Positions 26,660 through 38,600 of a stretch of DNA of 64,000 nucleotides are shown here, piece by piece. Every line of letters begins with the position of its first letter. Position 1 is the first letter of the stretch. Source of the DNA: Gonatopus flavifemur (taxonomy: Eukaryota; Arthropoda; Insecta; Hymenoptera; Dryinidae); assembly GCA_018340375.1 (NCBI GenBank), contig JAFFJZ010000001.1:11674001-11738000 (forward strand), given 5' to 3'. The notes beneath the pieces were generated by a model. It did no database searches and was not told where the DNA came from. It saw only the letters and a list, made by a program, of their open reading frames with translations. Both the position numbers and the translations under genes were made by a program.

Positions 26660-29600
26660 ACTGCTGATACCGCTAAACGCTTCTTTAACGCTGTGGCTGT
26701 TGAATGGAAAGTATTTAATGAACATTTTAGCTTCTTTTGCAGAAAGTACCTATGTGAAAATTTAGAGATTTCGCCGATACTAACGACGAGCGATGGCTTG
26801 GCCCAAGGATTTTGGAAGGCGTCAAAATGAATTAAGTTAGAACATCAATGGCCTAAATTTGTGCCAACATTGATTCTATGAACCATTAAATCGAGCTTAG
26901 AATTCAGGCTGGAACGATGTTATCATTCCAATCCTTGATTAAATTTTCTGCCAAAGCTCGGGAATGTTTGTCAGGCATTGATGAATTTTTACATGGGTAT
27001 CTCATGCCCGCATAGAAAAAATCTCAGAGAAATCTGGCATCAGAGATATTGGATTTCATCCAGGGAGATCTGACAAAAGGCTTTTCACAAAGCATCAGGT
27101 TTGGGACTCTGTTATCCCATGCGAATATTTTTGTCAGTCTTTCAAATGTATGTCAGAGGTCAAGCACCATACTGTGCATAAATACTTTTGTCAGATCTCT
27201 TTCAATTTATTCGAATATCTCCACAAGCTCGATGTCGACTCTTAGCTAGATTTTTTCCTGCGCGGGGGATAAATGATTATGAAATTATGATATTTCGTTA
27301 ACCGGTTGTATGATGAATTTGGTACTTACAGCTGTTGTTGTGGAATCATCTAGACTTGGTATTGAACAGATATGAAGAGGACTATAATTATCTCAATGAG
27401 TTATTATAACACTTGCTACTTGTAGGTAATTTTTTGTTCACGCAAAACTTGAGTCCGAAGAGCCGCAAAACATATTACGACTCGCCAACTGTGCGCGAAT
27501 AGCAATCATGCTCACACATGGTGAGAAATAAACTTCCAAAAATTACTATGTTTCTACTAAATTGGCAGGATAGGAGAAAACACCACTGTTATCGATAGTT
27601 TATCATGCATAAGGTTGCACGCTCATACTAAAGAACATTTGGTAAATCATTTATTTTTACTACACTGTCCAACAATAACAGTGGCATGTTTTCTTATCTG
27701 GCACGGAATCTTGAAATATGCCACAATTTACGGATTGTTGGCGTTGGTCTAAAATATTCACCGAGTCAAAATATTCACGTGAAGATACCTCTAAAAGTCT
27801 CATAATGGCTGGGACGAGGGTTAAACCACTTTGAAATCATGATTTTTCCAAACTAAAAATCTCCAAATAATGTTGAAGTAAGCATAGCCCTGTTCTGGTT
27901 AACGCAATTTACATAACAGAACTGTCAATAAGACTATTCTAAGAGGCTCATGAGACAGATTTCAGTTACTATAACGTTACACGGAGGAAAATGTATGGTT
28001 GCAATAACCAATTCGTTGGTGAAATAAGGTCCAACCAATTGATTCGTTATTGATTTTGACACTCACATAATTGGTTGTGACAATCAATTAATTGGCTAGA
28101 CCATATTTAACCAACAAATTGGTTACTGCAACCATCCATTTTTCTCAGTGTGCCGATAACGAAAAAATCAGAGCACAAGGTCCGTATAAGCGTATAACTG
28201 TCAATGAAACTATTCGAAGAGGCTCATCAGACAGATTTTAGTTACCACAACGTTACAGATAACGAAAAAATCAGAGCACGCACTGAGAAAAATGGATGGT
28301 TGCAGTAACCAATTCGTTGGTTAAATATGGTCTAGCCAATTAATTGATTGTCACAACCAATTGTGTGAGTTTCACGATCAATTCTGTTGGTTATGATGAC
28401 CACGTCAAAAAATGCAGTTGGAGCAACCAAGAAAATTGGTTGTTACACCCCATGATTGGTCATGATAACCAATCTTAACAGGTTGAACCTTATTTAACCA
28501 ACGAATTGGTTATTGCAATCATACATTTTTCTCCGTGCAACGTCCATATAACGCTTGATGTTGTCTTGCTGATTTTAGAGTGGTTCACCCTTCGGGCTGG
28601 GACTTTTATGAGGAAGGTACTATTATTTCTTTATAAAAGTCCAAGAAATTAAGGGACTTTTAGAGGTTCGTGCACGTAAATATTTTGACTCGGGTCAGAC
28701 GAACGCCAAAAATCCATAAATTATGATATTTTTCAAAATATCTGTGTTCTCAGTGTGTCAATTTAGTAAAAAAGGTATATATGAGAGTGGAAGCTTACAG
28801 TTTTGTCTTCGAAAAGCGATGCCCCAGACAAAAGATTGAAATTATTGAGATCTAGGTAGATCTCTTGAGATATATGTAAATCTCTTCGGATCTAAATTTT
28901 AACAAAAAAGGATCTACGAAGATCCACAGTCATCTCCAGAAATCTTTTTGAATTTTCCTATATTTTTTTTGGATTCCTCGCAAAATTGGAACCTTTGGGA
29001 GTGAGTGGATATCAGAACACTCCAAAGATTGTTGCCTAAGTTAAGATGTCCAAATGTAAGTAGATATCAACAGATTTTTAGAGATTCTTGCCAAAATTTA
29101 GATCTGATGAGATTTACTTAGATCTCATTAGATATAATCTTCTTGTCTCGGGTGTACATAGGCCCCACTTCACTAGCCCCTCACTCACTTGATTTGCACA
29201 TTATTCGCTTTCATTTACTTGCAAAGGGCTATTAGGACTAAAATTTTCAAAATCTCCAGCGATCAGAGCGATAACATGGACGAGAAAATGAATCCATAAA
29301 TATATTTATAAAATATTCTTGTTTCACGGAAAAAAAGAAAATGGAGAAATTTACAGTGTACAATGCACACGGAAAGAATAAGTAGTCCAAATTTTCGTTG
29401 ACTAGTATGTCACTTTTGGACGGAGCACAAGTTTGAAAAGAATTCGTATACTGGATTTGAATAATTCGTTAACTGTGTTCACTATTCGAACAATGGAATC
29501 CACTTTTTATTTTCATCATCGAAATAATGGAAAAAGTCAACGAATTATTAAAATTCAGTGTACGAATTCTTCTCCAAATTGCGCTCCGTCCAAAAGTGAC

Positions 29601-32600
29601 ATACTAGTCAACGAAAATTTGGATGACTGATTTTTTCCGTGCACTTAGAGAAAAAAAGTTGCTGAAACAGCAAACCTCGGAAATTTGCTTCGAAAACTTG
29701 TTTCTGAATTAGCAAAAAATTTGCTATCACAGCAAAAATCTTGCTCTCTTAACCATCGCTTGCTCACAGACAGCTAGAAAATTTTTCTGAATTAGCAAAT
29801 ATTTTGTTAAAATAGCAATATTTTTGCTGTAACCACAACCATTTTGCTAATTTAGCGAAGCAGATTTTTCGGAATCGCTTTTTCAGCATAAAAATTTTGT
29901 GTGCATATGAGAACGCGTCGATTCAAGCGTTAGCGCTTCAAGAATGGAAATTTTCACAAAATATATTGTCAAATAATTCACATCTTGAGAAGAAAATCTA
30001 TCTTTGTCTTATAATGTGAATTACTTGAAAATATATCTTGTAAAAAGAGTGACCGCAAAATCCGCCTGTTTTTTTTGGGACCGCGAGTTTCAGGTTGAAT
30101 TGGATTCTGAAAAATACCTTATTCGACCATTTGCGAGGGAATACCATTCCCCGGTGAGCATAACATTGAGTTTGGAGATAAAGAAATCGACGGAATCGAT
30201 AGATTCTTGACAAAATGAATTCTTTTCTAGAAAAAACCTATCGAGGTTTATTGATTTTTATAAAATCTTGATCAAAATTTGATACTACTTTCCCTCCTAA
30301 ACCAGTGTTATGCCCACCAGGAAATTGTATATTTTTGCAAATGATCAACATAGAGTATCTCGAATAGCAACTTTGGAACTTTTGCTATTTGGGTATGTTT
30401 TAGAATGCATTCTCACCTGAAACCCGCGGTCTCAGAAAATAGGCGGAGAAATACTCTTTTTTGCGATCACTCTTTCCGTTTAAAGACTCGAAGCGACGCG
30501 ATGTCATCCTATACGGTAAATTTCTTCATTTTCTTTTCTCCGTGTATCGAAGTCACAATACGAGCATCAGATAATACACGGAAAAAAGGGAAATTGATAA
30601 CTTCATCGTTATCTTACAGTCGCATAGTTTTTCGGGTAACACCACAGTGACCTCTCCAAAAATAACGCTTTTTCAAATTTTTTTTCGAAAATTAGAAAGT
30701 TCCTATTCAAATTGAATTACATGAAGGTGTTCCGCTACTATTAAAGTACAAAATAATTTTTTCGTGGAATTTTATAGTGAAAAATGGCGCCTTGACAGGT
30801 GAATGACTAGAGCACTGTGAAAATTCATGGTTGTGCGGTGGGATAAATAACTCAGTCCAGAATTGACGTAGAACACAGAACCAAGAATAATTATTTTCTG
30901 TAATCCAAAAGCTAGTGAAATACGTATCCGTTTTGAAAAATGTGCATTTTCCACGAAATGGCACGGTTTGAAGAAAAAAGTAGAATATTCACCCTAAATT
31001 TCGTTACTCAATGTTGAATAAAAAACGCAAATATCAATATTTCGAAAAACCCGTATGTATTTCACTAGATAATCATATCACGAATACAATAAAAAAAAAC
31101 CCGAGGTGATTGATTCAAAATTGGCGAAGCTAGAGCTCCCACCGACTTTCGACATACTGCTTTGAAATAAACGCGTTCACAGTTTTTGTAACAGTTGAGT
31201 CGTGCGTGTTTAGTCGGACCTATGTTTGTAGTTTACGGTATATCATTTTCGGATCCTCAAAGAGTACTTTAAGCCAAAAACAAATTTTTTGATTTTTTTA
31301 AAATTCCACTGTGGTGTTACCCCTTGAGGGCATTCATCAGAGGCAAAGTTACTAGATCTCTCCCCCCAGTTTTCTCGACGATTAATGAATATAATCGATT
31401 TGAATGAGCAGGTGCATCTTCTTAGCATATCAAAGAAAGTGCCGCTACTCTATTCTTCATTTTATTTGTTCGTTTCTGAGAAAACTGGGGGGACGATTTT
31501 GGAATCTAGTAACTTTTTGGGAAGGTGGTGAATGCCGTTAAGGGCATTCATCAGAGGCAAAGTTACTAGATCTCTCCCCCCAGTTTTCTCAACGATTAAT
31601 GAATATAATCGATTTGAATGAGCAGGTGCATCTTCTTAGCATATCAAAGAAAGTGCAGCTTCCCAAGTAAAAATTTTCATTTCGGGTTCGCTAAACAGGA
31701 CTGGTGCAGGCGTGTTGCATTTTTCTGCGGTACTGTTGCGGACGTGATGTGCCCGCACTGGATCTGCAACAGTACCGCACAAAAATGCAACACGTCTGCA
31801 CCAGTCCCGTTTGGCGAACCGAAATTAACATTTTTACTCGGGTACTCTTTATTTTTCATTTTATTTGTTCGTTTCTGAGAAAACTGGGGGGGGGGGCGAT
31901 TTTGGAATCTAGTAACTTTTTGGGAAGGTAGTGAATGCCGTTAAACTGTAAGTAAATTGAATTGCGGATAGAATCATCATCGATCTTTCACTTGAGGACA
32001 TCAGTCTCAAATTTCTTACCCACGTTTCTCCGCTGTATCTCCGTTGCCAACCGTGATAATCCACCATCACCTCAACTGGAGAATCCATGGTTACCCTATA
32101 CGGAACTATTAATTACAATAGTTCAAAGTATCAAATTCATCAAAACAAACTGTAGTATTGGAGAAATTGATCAAACTAATTCGGATAAATTTTCTTTTTT
32201 GGGTATTGCAGCGTTATTAGACTAAGACGATGTGATTTAATGTTTTTTCTTTTATATAATATATGCATGTTTGTGACGTGGGGGGTGGGGGGGGGGGCTA
32301 GTATTTAGCCGAGATGTGTTATGCGTGGAATGTTGTGCATAAGTAATTGTAAATTTTTATAATGTTCGTAAATAATGTCTGTCAATGACGTATACATGTT
32401 CACATTTTTTTACATACCATTCGCATCAATGATGTTTGATACTGAAAGAAAAATAGTATCCGATTATTGAGTAATAATATAAAATTATTTGACATTCTTT
32501 TAATTACAAAATTATTCCATCAGCTATATAAGGGATTGAAAGATTTATTTTCAAAGAAATGCAGATATTTTACAAGAAGAATCCATCAACAAGTGTAACC

Positions 32601-35600
32601 TGTTGTACCTACATCGCATTGTATATCTGATGTACATTTATACTATGTATTTTTATATTCTAATATGATACGCATGTGATATGAACGTGGATAATAAGAT
32701 ATTACAGACATGTAGAATATTTTATGCTGAGTGAAGGAGGGGATAATGTGGAATTGTTTTTATAGGAATTTCATATCAAAAATACTGTTATCTCGTACGT
32801 AAATATTTCGATGAAATAACCATGAACAATTTCTGAAGAAATCTGACAAACTCTGAGAATTTCTGAAATTTTTATGAAAAAACTAATGTTTTTGGAACAT
32901 TCTGTACAGACTTTTTTCATAACTTTTCAGAGTTTTTCAGTTTTTCTTCAGACGAATAGAAACGAAATTGCACTTTGAAAAAAATTCTGACAAAGCTCTG
33001 AGAAATTTCTAACATCGTTCTGATTATGGAAACAAATTTTTTTCAATTTTCAAACACTTTGTCACATATGATATTTGAATATAGAATATGAATGCATTTA
33101 TATGATTTTGAATTTTTCAACAAGCGGCAATTTTTCAGAGTTTTGTCAGAATTTTTTCAAAGTGCAATTCCGTTCCTATTTGTCTGAAAAAAAACTGAAA
33201 AGCTCTGAAAAACGTCTGTACAGAATGTTCCAGAAACATCAGTTTTTTCATAAAAATTCTCAGAGTTTTTCGAAGTATTTTTTAGGGATTATTCATGGTT
33301 ATTTCAGCAAAATATTTCCGTACAGGATCTGGCAAAATTTTTAGGATTATATTTAATTTATATATAATTGTATGAAACTTATACATGAATAATATTGAAT
33401 TATTTGTAAATTATATACAATTTTGAGAATTCTTCCACATGGGAGTTACTGTTACATCATAAATAGCAGTATTATTTGGCTCGTAAATTCAGATTTTTAT
33501 TGATAAAAAGTACCATACGAACTACCAAAGTGTGATAGGAATTTAATCATAATTCATGTGAGTTTCAAGTTAGTTTTTTTCCATCCTTGAGATCTTCTCA
33601 TGAAAATAATTTTATAGAACGCAAGTGGAAGAATTTTCAAAATTTATATGAAATTTGGATCTAGCCCGTTCTCCGAATAGTGCCAAATGATATCTTTCTC
33701 ACTCTATCAAGGGTGGGCATTTGAGCGAGGGAGAGGTCCGCGGCAATATTTGAAGACCGTATTGTATAATGAATACAATTTATATATAAATTATACATAA
33801 TTATATATGAACTATATATCATTTGGAGGATTTTGTCGCTTGGGGAAGCTTACATAACTTGCTCCTCTGGGTTGTGATGAGTTTTATTAAAACCAGCGAT
33901 GTCACAGTCAAACATTTATTTTCAAACACGATGTCAAGGAATTTATGCCCCACCCACAACAAACCGTAGGCTTCATCGCATAGCGAGACGAAAAAGAAAT
34001 ATAACAACGAATACTTTCCGCCGATGCAACCAACTGCATCCACGAACGAATGCACGTAACTACACTGAGAGAAAAATTGGTTTCTTCCTAAGAACATTGG
34101 CTTATTCCTAGCTCATTTCCAGGGTTTCTGAATCGCATAGATTATATTTTCAGGGGATATTCTACAGCCAGAATGCAATGACTTTTTCATTTGGCATTTT
34201 AGGCTCAATCTTTGAGATACGAGCATTTTTACACGGAGAAAAATTGTCTATTATAAATTACTAAACTCGCTAGTATATTGCGGATATACTTGCATTTTGA
34301 AGTTATATACCAGAGATTCTCTTCAAAAATACCAGACTTTCTGGGAGTTAATGGTAGGATAATGACATTCTATAATAGAAAGTCTGATGCTTTTGATGAG
34401 AATGTTTGGTACATAACCTTAAAATGCAAGTATATCCTTAATATACTAGTGAGTCGAGTAATTTATAATAGATAATTTTTCTCAGTGTAGATTTTTTTCA
34501 GATGCCAACTACTCAAAAGCACTTTGCGCTGTATACTCGAACTTGACACCAGTTGCTGAGTTGTAAAACGATGGACCTGTGGAGAAAAAATCAGAGTATG
34601 CTGTCATTATTTATTCCGGAGCTATAATAATTTATAGTTGCTAAACTTTGATTGACTGGAAATTCAGGAATTTTAAATAGTGATAACTTCGAATTCAACA
34701 ATGATGGGGTGCTTTAATCTTTTTCCAGAGATCCGCCGTTATCCAATTCAGCGGATGGTATCAAGCTCAAATATATAGAGCACCATGCTTCTGAATGATT
34801 TGGATCCCAAAAAAAACCTACAAATGTTCATATTTCAAAAACGAAGCCCCCCGAGTCAAAAATTGAAACCTGATTTAACTCCGATTCGTTGCGTATTACG
34901 GAGTGAATCAGGTTTAATGTCACTTTTCGCCCTGATCTCACCCTGTTCTCAACCTGATCTTGCTTTTAACAATCTTATTCAATATGATGTTAACCTTTTT
35001 TCAACCCGATCGAACTCTGGATCGTTGCGTATTACGGAGTTGATCAGACTTCAAAAAGTATTATAATTTTTCCAACTTTTTTCCAGTTGTTGCACTTTGG
35101 CTGCAGAGTGTGTCCTTAAAATATAATCTATTCGAAACGATAAGAGCAATTCGAGAATGAATTGTTCTTAACCCTTAACGGCCACACGAGGCGACTGGTT
35201 ACCCCGTTACCTTTCAAATAAATACAACAAACAGCATCCGCCGGTGACAGACATGTGTGAGGTGTGACCTCTCGTGCGGTTGTCACTTGTAATCACACGG
35301 AAAAAAGTCATCAGCTGTAAGATCGGTAGCCATTTTTTTAGCCTCCATAGCTAACTCAGCTGCTGCAGCAAAGTTTTTAGCTTCATCAGCTGAATTGTAA
35401 CTGATCTTGCTAAGAATTTGGGTGTCATGTGGGTCCTTGATGGAAGCGGAGTCCGCGACCGCGTAGAGCGCCAGACGCGGAGGGACGCCAAATATGGTCA
35501 ATACCATCAAACCTCCTTGCGAACGGGGCGCCGAAAAGATATTAACTTACACCAGAAAAATGCCTACGGCCGGCCATTCTTGCAAACATAGGTGGGAGGC

Positions 35601-38600
35601 TTTACAAGGTATTTCCAGTTGAAAATTTCCGGATGTAAGGGTTCGTGAAATTCACACGCAGAACTGGATTCTCATCCTGCAACAGTCGGGTTTCCACCGA
35701 GAACCTGCGTGGACCTTTCTGTGCGGGACCCTACTGGGTTCTTCGGGAAGTCTTTCGACCGAGAATTCGAGGGTCCCACGCAAGACCTGGAAGGACAACA
35801 GGGGTTCTGGGTGTTTTGTGATGGAATTTCGCGATCCCATCCATTCGGGAATATCCAACATGGTTACCATTCTGCCCACTTGGAAAGATTCTATTTTACA
35901 CCTATTCATTTTGAATTTAATTTTGGTCGTATAACGGAGACTGTCCAAGAAATCTCCGAAAAGTCTTCATGAATTCAAATTGATCACTGGTGTTGTCTGG
36001 GCGAGCATTCTATGTACATATGTAAAATATGCAAAAAATTTAGGGAGTTTTTAAAATATACTACACCAAATTACAATTTATTGCGGGTTCAAAGTTGCTG
36101 AAATGTGTAAATAAGCTCAATTGCATCTTATACGAATATTCTACGCAGCTAAATCTTAATTTCCTGTACCCCTTGGGATAATCCGTTAAATGAATTTCTT
36201 ACAATGCGATAGAATTTTCATTTGTTTCTTGTAGGATCTTCTTGTAAAATCTAATCTGTGGATATAATATAATGATCCTCGCGAAGATGTTACACCGTAT
36301 ATACTCCGTGTTTTATTTCGAATGTATTTATGAAGTTTTTACGCCGTAATTGACACCAAAACTACACCAAAGGCCACCTCGGCAACCACTTCAACGCTAA
36401 GAAATCACCCTAAATATTTTCAGTTGGAGCTACGTTGGAAATACGTTGTAACGTTTTCGCTAGGATGAATAATCGAACGATCTCAGTAATCACGTTCTTG
36501 TTGCAAATTGAATTCTAATGAGATGAGAAACGTAAGTGAGCATGAATACGTGGTTCGATACATATTATTTTATTATATGTTAAAATTATGGAGTATATTA
36601 TTCCCTTTTCTCTCATCATCGGAAGGCGTGGGTGTATTCCTCTTTCGATGTTTTATACCGGATTCTAATATATATATATATATATACCTCCTCGCATTTG
36701 TTTTTGAGTAGCGAATTCATGGAAATATTGAGCAATTTAAGAGCTGATGAAATATACTTTATAATTTTATTACATTATATGTCAATCAGTGCGAAACTGT
36801 TTGACAAAAATCATCGTATATTATTCTTCAAAGATTAAAAAAAATGTGTATTGTTTACAGTTTTTTGTAAGACTCGATCATATCCGCAAGTGCTTTACTC
36901 AGAAGGATGGGATCTTTGTTTTGGAAGAATTCAGTAAGTAATCTATCATCGTTGAATTGATATATGTTTGATAATCATGTATTCGTTGATTTATACAAAA
37001 AGAGACATAATTATTAAATCTTCGATTATTTTATGAACCCTGTTACGAATAATCTATAAAATCTCATTGACGAATAGAAAAATGAATGAGTTTTGATGAA
37101 ATTCAATCAGAAATTCCACCATTCGTAATAGGATTCAATAGAATATTTCCACCTGGGAAGAGAAGGAATGTTGATTTTGGTTACATGTCACCCGTTATTG
37201 CTCATTGTCAACAAGGAATAATATTTCATCTGTGTTTTCATTTTACAGATCCTAAAACTAGACAAGTAGTTCAACGTAAATATAAGTCACAAATGGTAAG
37301 TTGTGAAGAACTTTTCTATATTTTAGATATTTTATAACCCGTTTATATTCGGTGGCAAATATACGTCGATTCAAAAGCAAAGAAAATTAGAAGGGAGAGT
37401 ATTTGTTTCTGCATACTACGTATTTTATATTCTGGGGACAACAGACAGTGAAAAATTTCCCGAAGAACTATTCCAAAATTCTGTTGACTAGACCGAGATT
37501 TCAGTTATGACAAAATTCAAAGGTGAACTGAGTTTAGTTGTGTTTGTGGGCTTTTGATTCAGGTTTTTAGCTGATTCTTTTAATGGATTCTAAAATAGTC
37601 CAAGTGTAGAAGTATGAAACCGGAATTTTTTTGTAAAAAAACACCTGTCCGTTGTTTGAAAATGATAGAAAGTATTCTATTCAAAATAATCTCCATTGCT
37701 GTTTATACATTTTTCCCACCTTTCCGGCAGTTTATGAATGCTACGCCAAAAAAACAGTTCCTCTTTTGGAGCGAAGCAGTTATCGACCCATTCTTCTACA
37801 CGGAAAAAAATGACCACGTAAGAATTACATGAAAAGTGGGGTTATAATTACGGTGTGGATTTCATGTAGAATTTACTCCAGAGTCCTGTTGGATTTACAT
37901 TGTTATCTTGGGCACCATGGCAACACGCCTGCCGTTTACTTCAGTAGCAATGTACACATAACATTGGTCCCAATGTGAATTTTACTCCAATTGCATGCAC
38001 TTCAGCAGTTATGTCAAAATGACAACAACCAATGCAGAATCCACACGTCGTTTTTTTCCGTGTACATTTTCATATGAATTGAAGCGTTGTTCAGTGAGAG
38101 CATCTCCCAACTGAACGCCTCGATCGTTTCCCTCACCCGTTTTGCTGTGTGTGATGGGGCATCATCGTGGAGGAAAATGACTTTGTGTTGCCTTTTTCCA
38201 TATTCCTGTCGTTTTTCACGATTCAAATCGATCACTTGCTGTTGGTAGCACTCAGTGGTGACGGTTTGCCCAGGTTTTAACAGCTCATAGTAGATTACAC
38301 CCTTCTGATCCCACCAAACACAGAGCATTGTCTTCTTTCCAAAACGATTTGGTCTTGCAGTGAATGTCGATGAGTCGCCTGGATGCACCAATGATTCCTG
38401 ACGCTTAGGATTCTCAAAATATATCCATTTTTCATTCTCTGTTACAATTCGATGGAGAAATGACTTTCATTTGTATCTATCGAACAGCATCCCACAAGTG
38501 GTTCTTCGATTTTCTGGCTGTCTTCGAGTCAGTTCATGCGGAACCCATTTTCCCACTTTCCGAATCTTTCCTATGGCTTCCAAACGAATGGAGACGGCTT

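Larger units (their letters stand above)
27700..28757. mobile_element. Diverged fold-back hosting a tandem duplication and two MITEs
   Basis: The left arm (27710-27830) has GGCGTTGGTCTAAAATATTC and CTGGGACGAGGGTTAAACCA. These pair with the right arm (28575-28757), which ends CTGTGTTCTCAGTG. The arm family is that of 6239-6505. The loop holds a tandem repeat (27917-28280) with two insertions (27980-28150 and 28281-28537). Confidence 0.65.
4184..36860 (+). other. Giant MADD intron, 32.7 kb
   Basis: No MADD exon was found inside, and the flanking exons join in frame. Two mariners and most of the window's fold-back elements lie here and are listed separately. Stretches in which I see no gene or defined repeat are 4184-6238, 7040-7930, 10136-10538, 11000-11490, 16450-17020, 23615-26600, 26670-27700, 31945-32790, 33330-34230 and 34490-36860. 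These are AT-rich, with occasional TATA/TATG microsatellite (for example 24125-24170, 25190-25260 and 36669-36690), G-runs (6009-6020, 32279-32298) and decayed single ends of fold-backs. Confidence 0.8.

Noticed and set aside
26601..26666. Poly-Gln coding exon on the - strand
   Set aside because: No open frame or splice sites extend the repeat; it lies within the MADD intron as a microsatellite.
30004..30210. 68-codon + strand frame and its - strand counterpart
   Set aside because: It lies in an arm of the 30037-30482 fold-back and has no family match.
35283..35510. 75-codon - strand frame with a hydrophobic start and an Ala-rich middle
   Set aside because: It overlaps a CACGGAAAAAA fold-back end and is made of AGCTGCTGCAGC-type words as at 54415-54604. 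No intron signals or family match.
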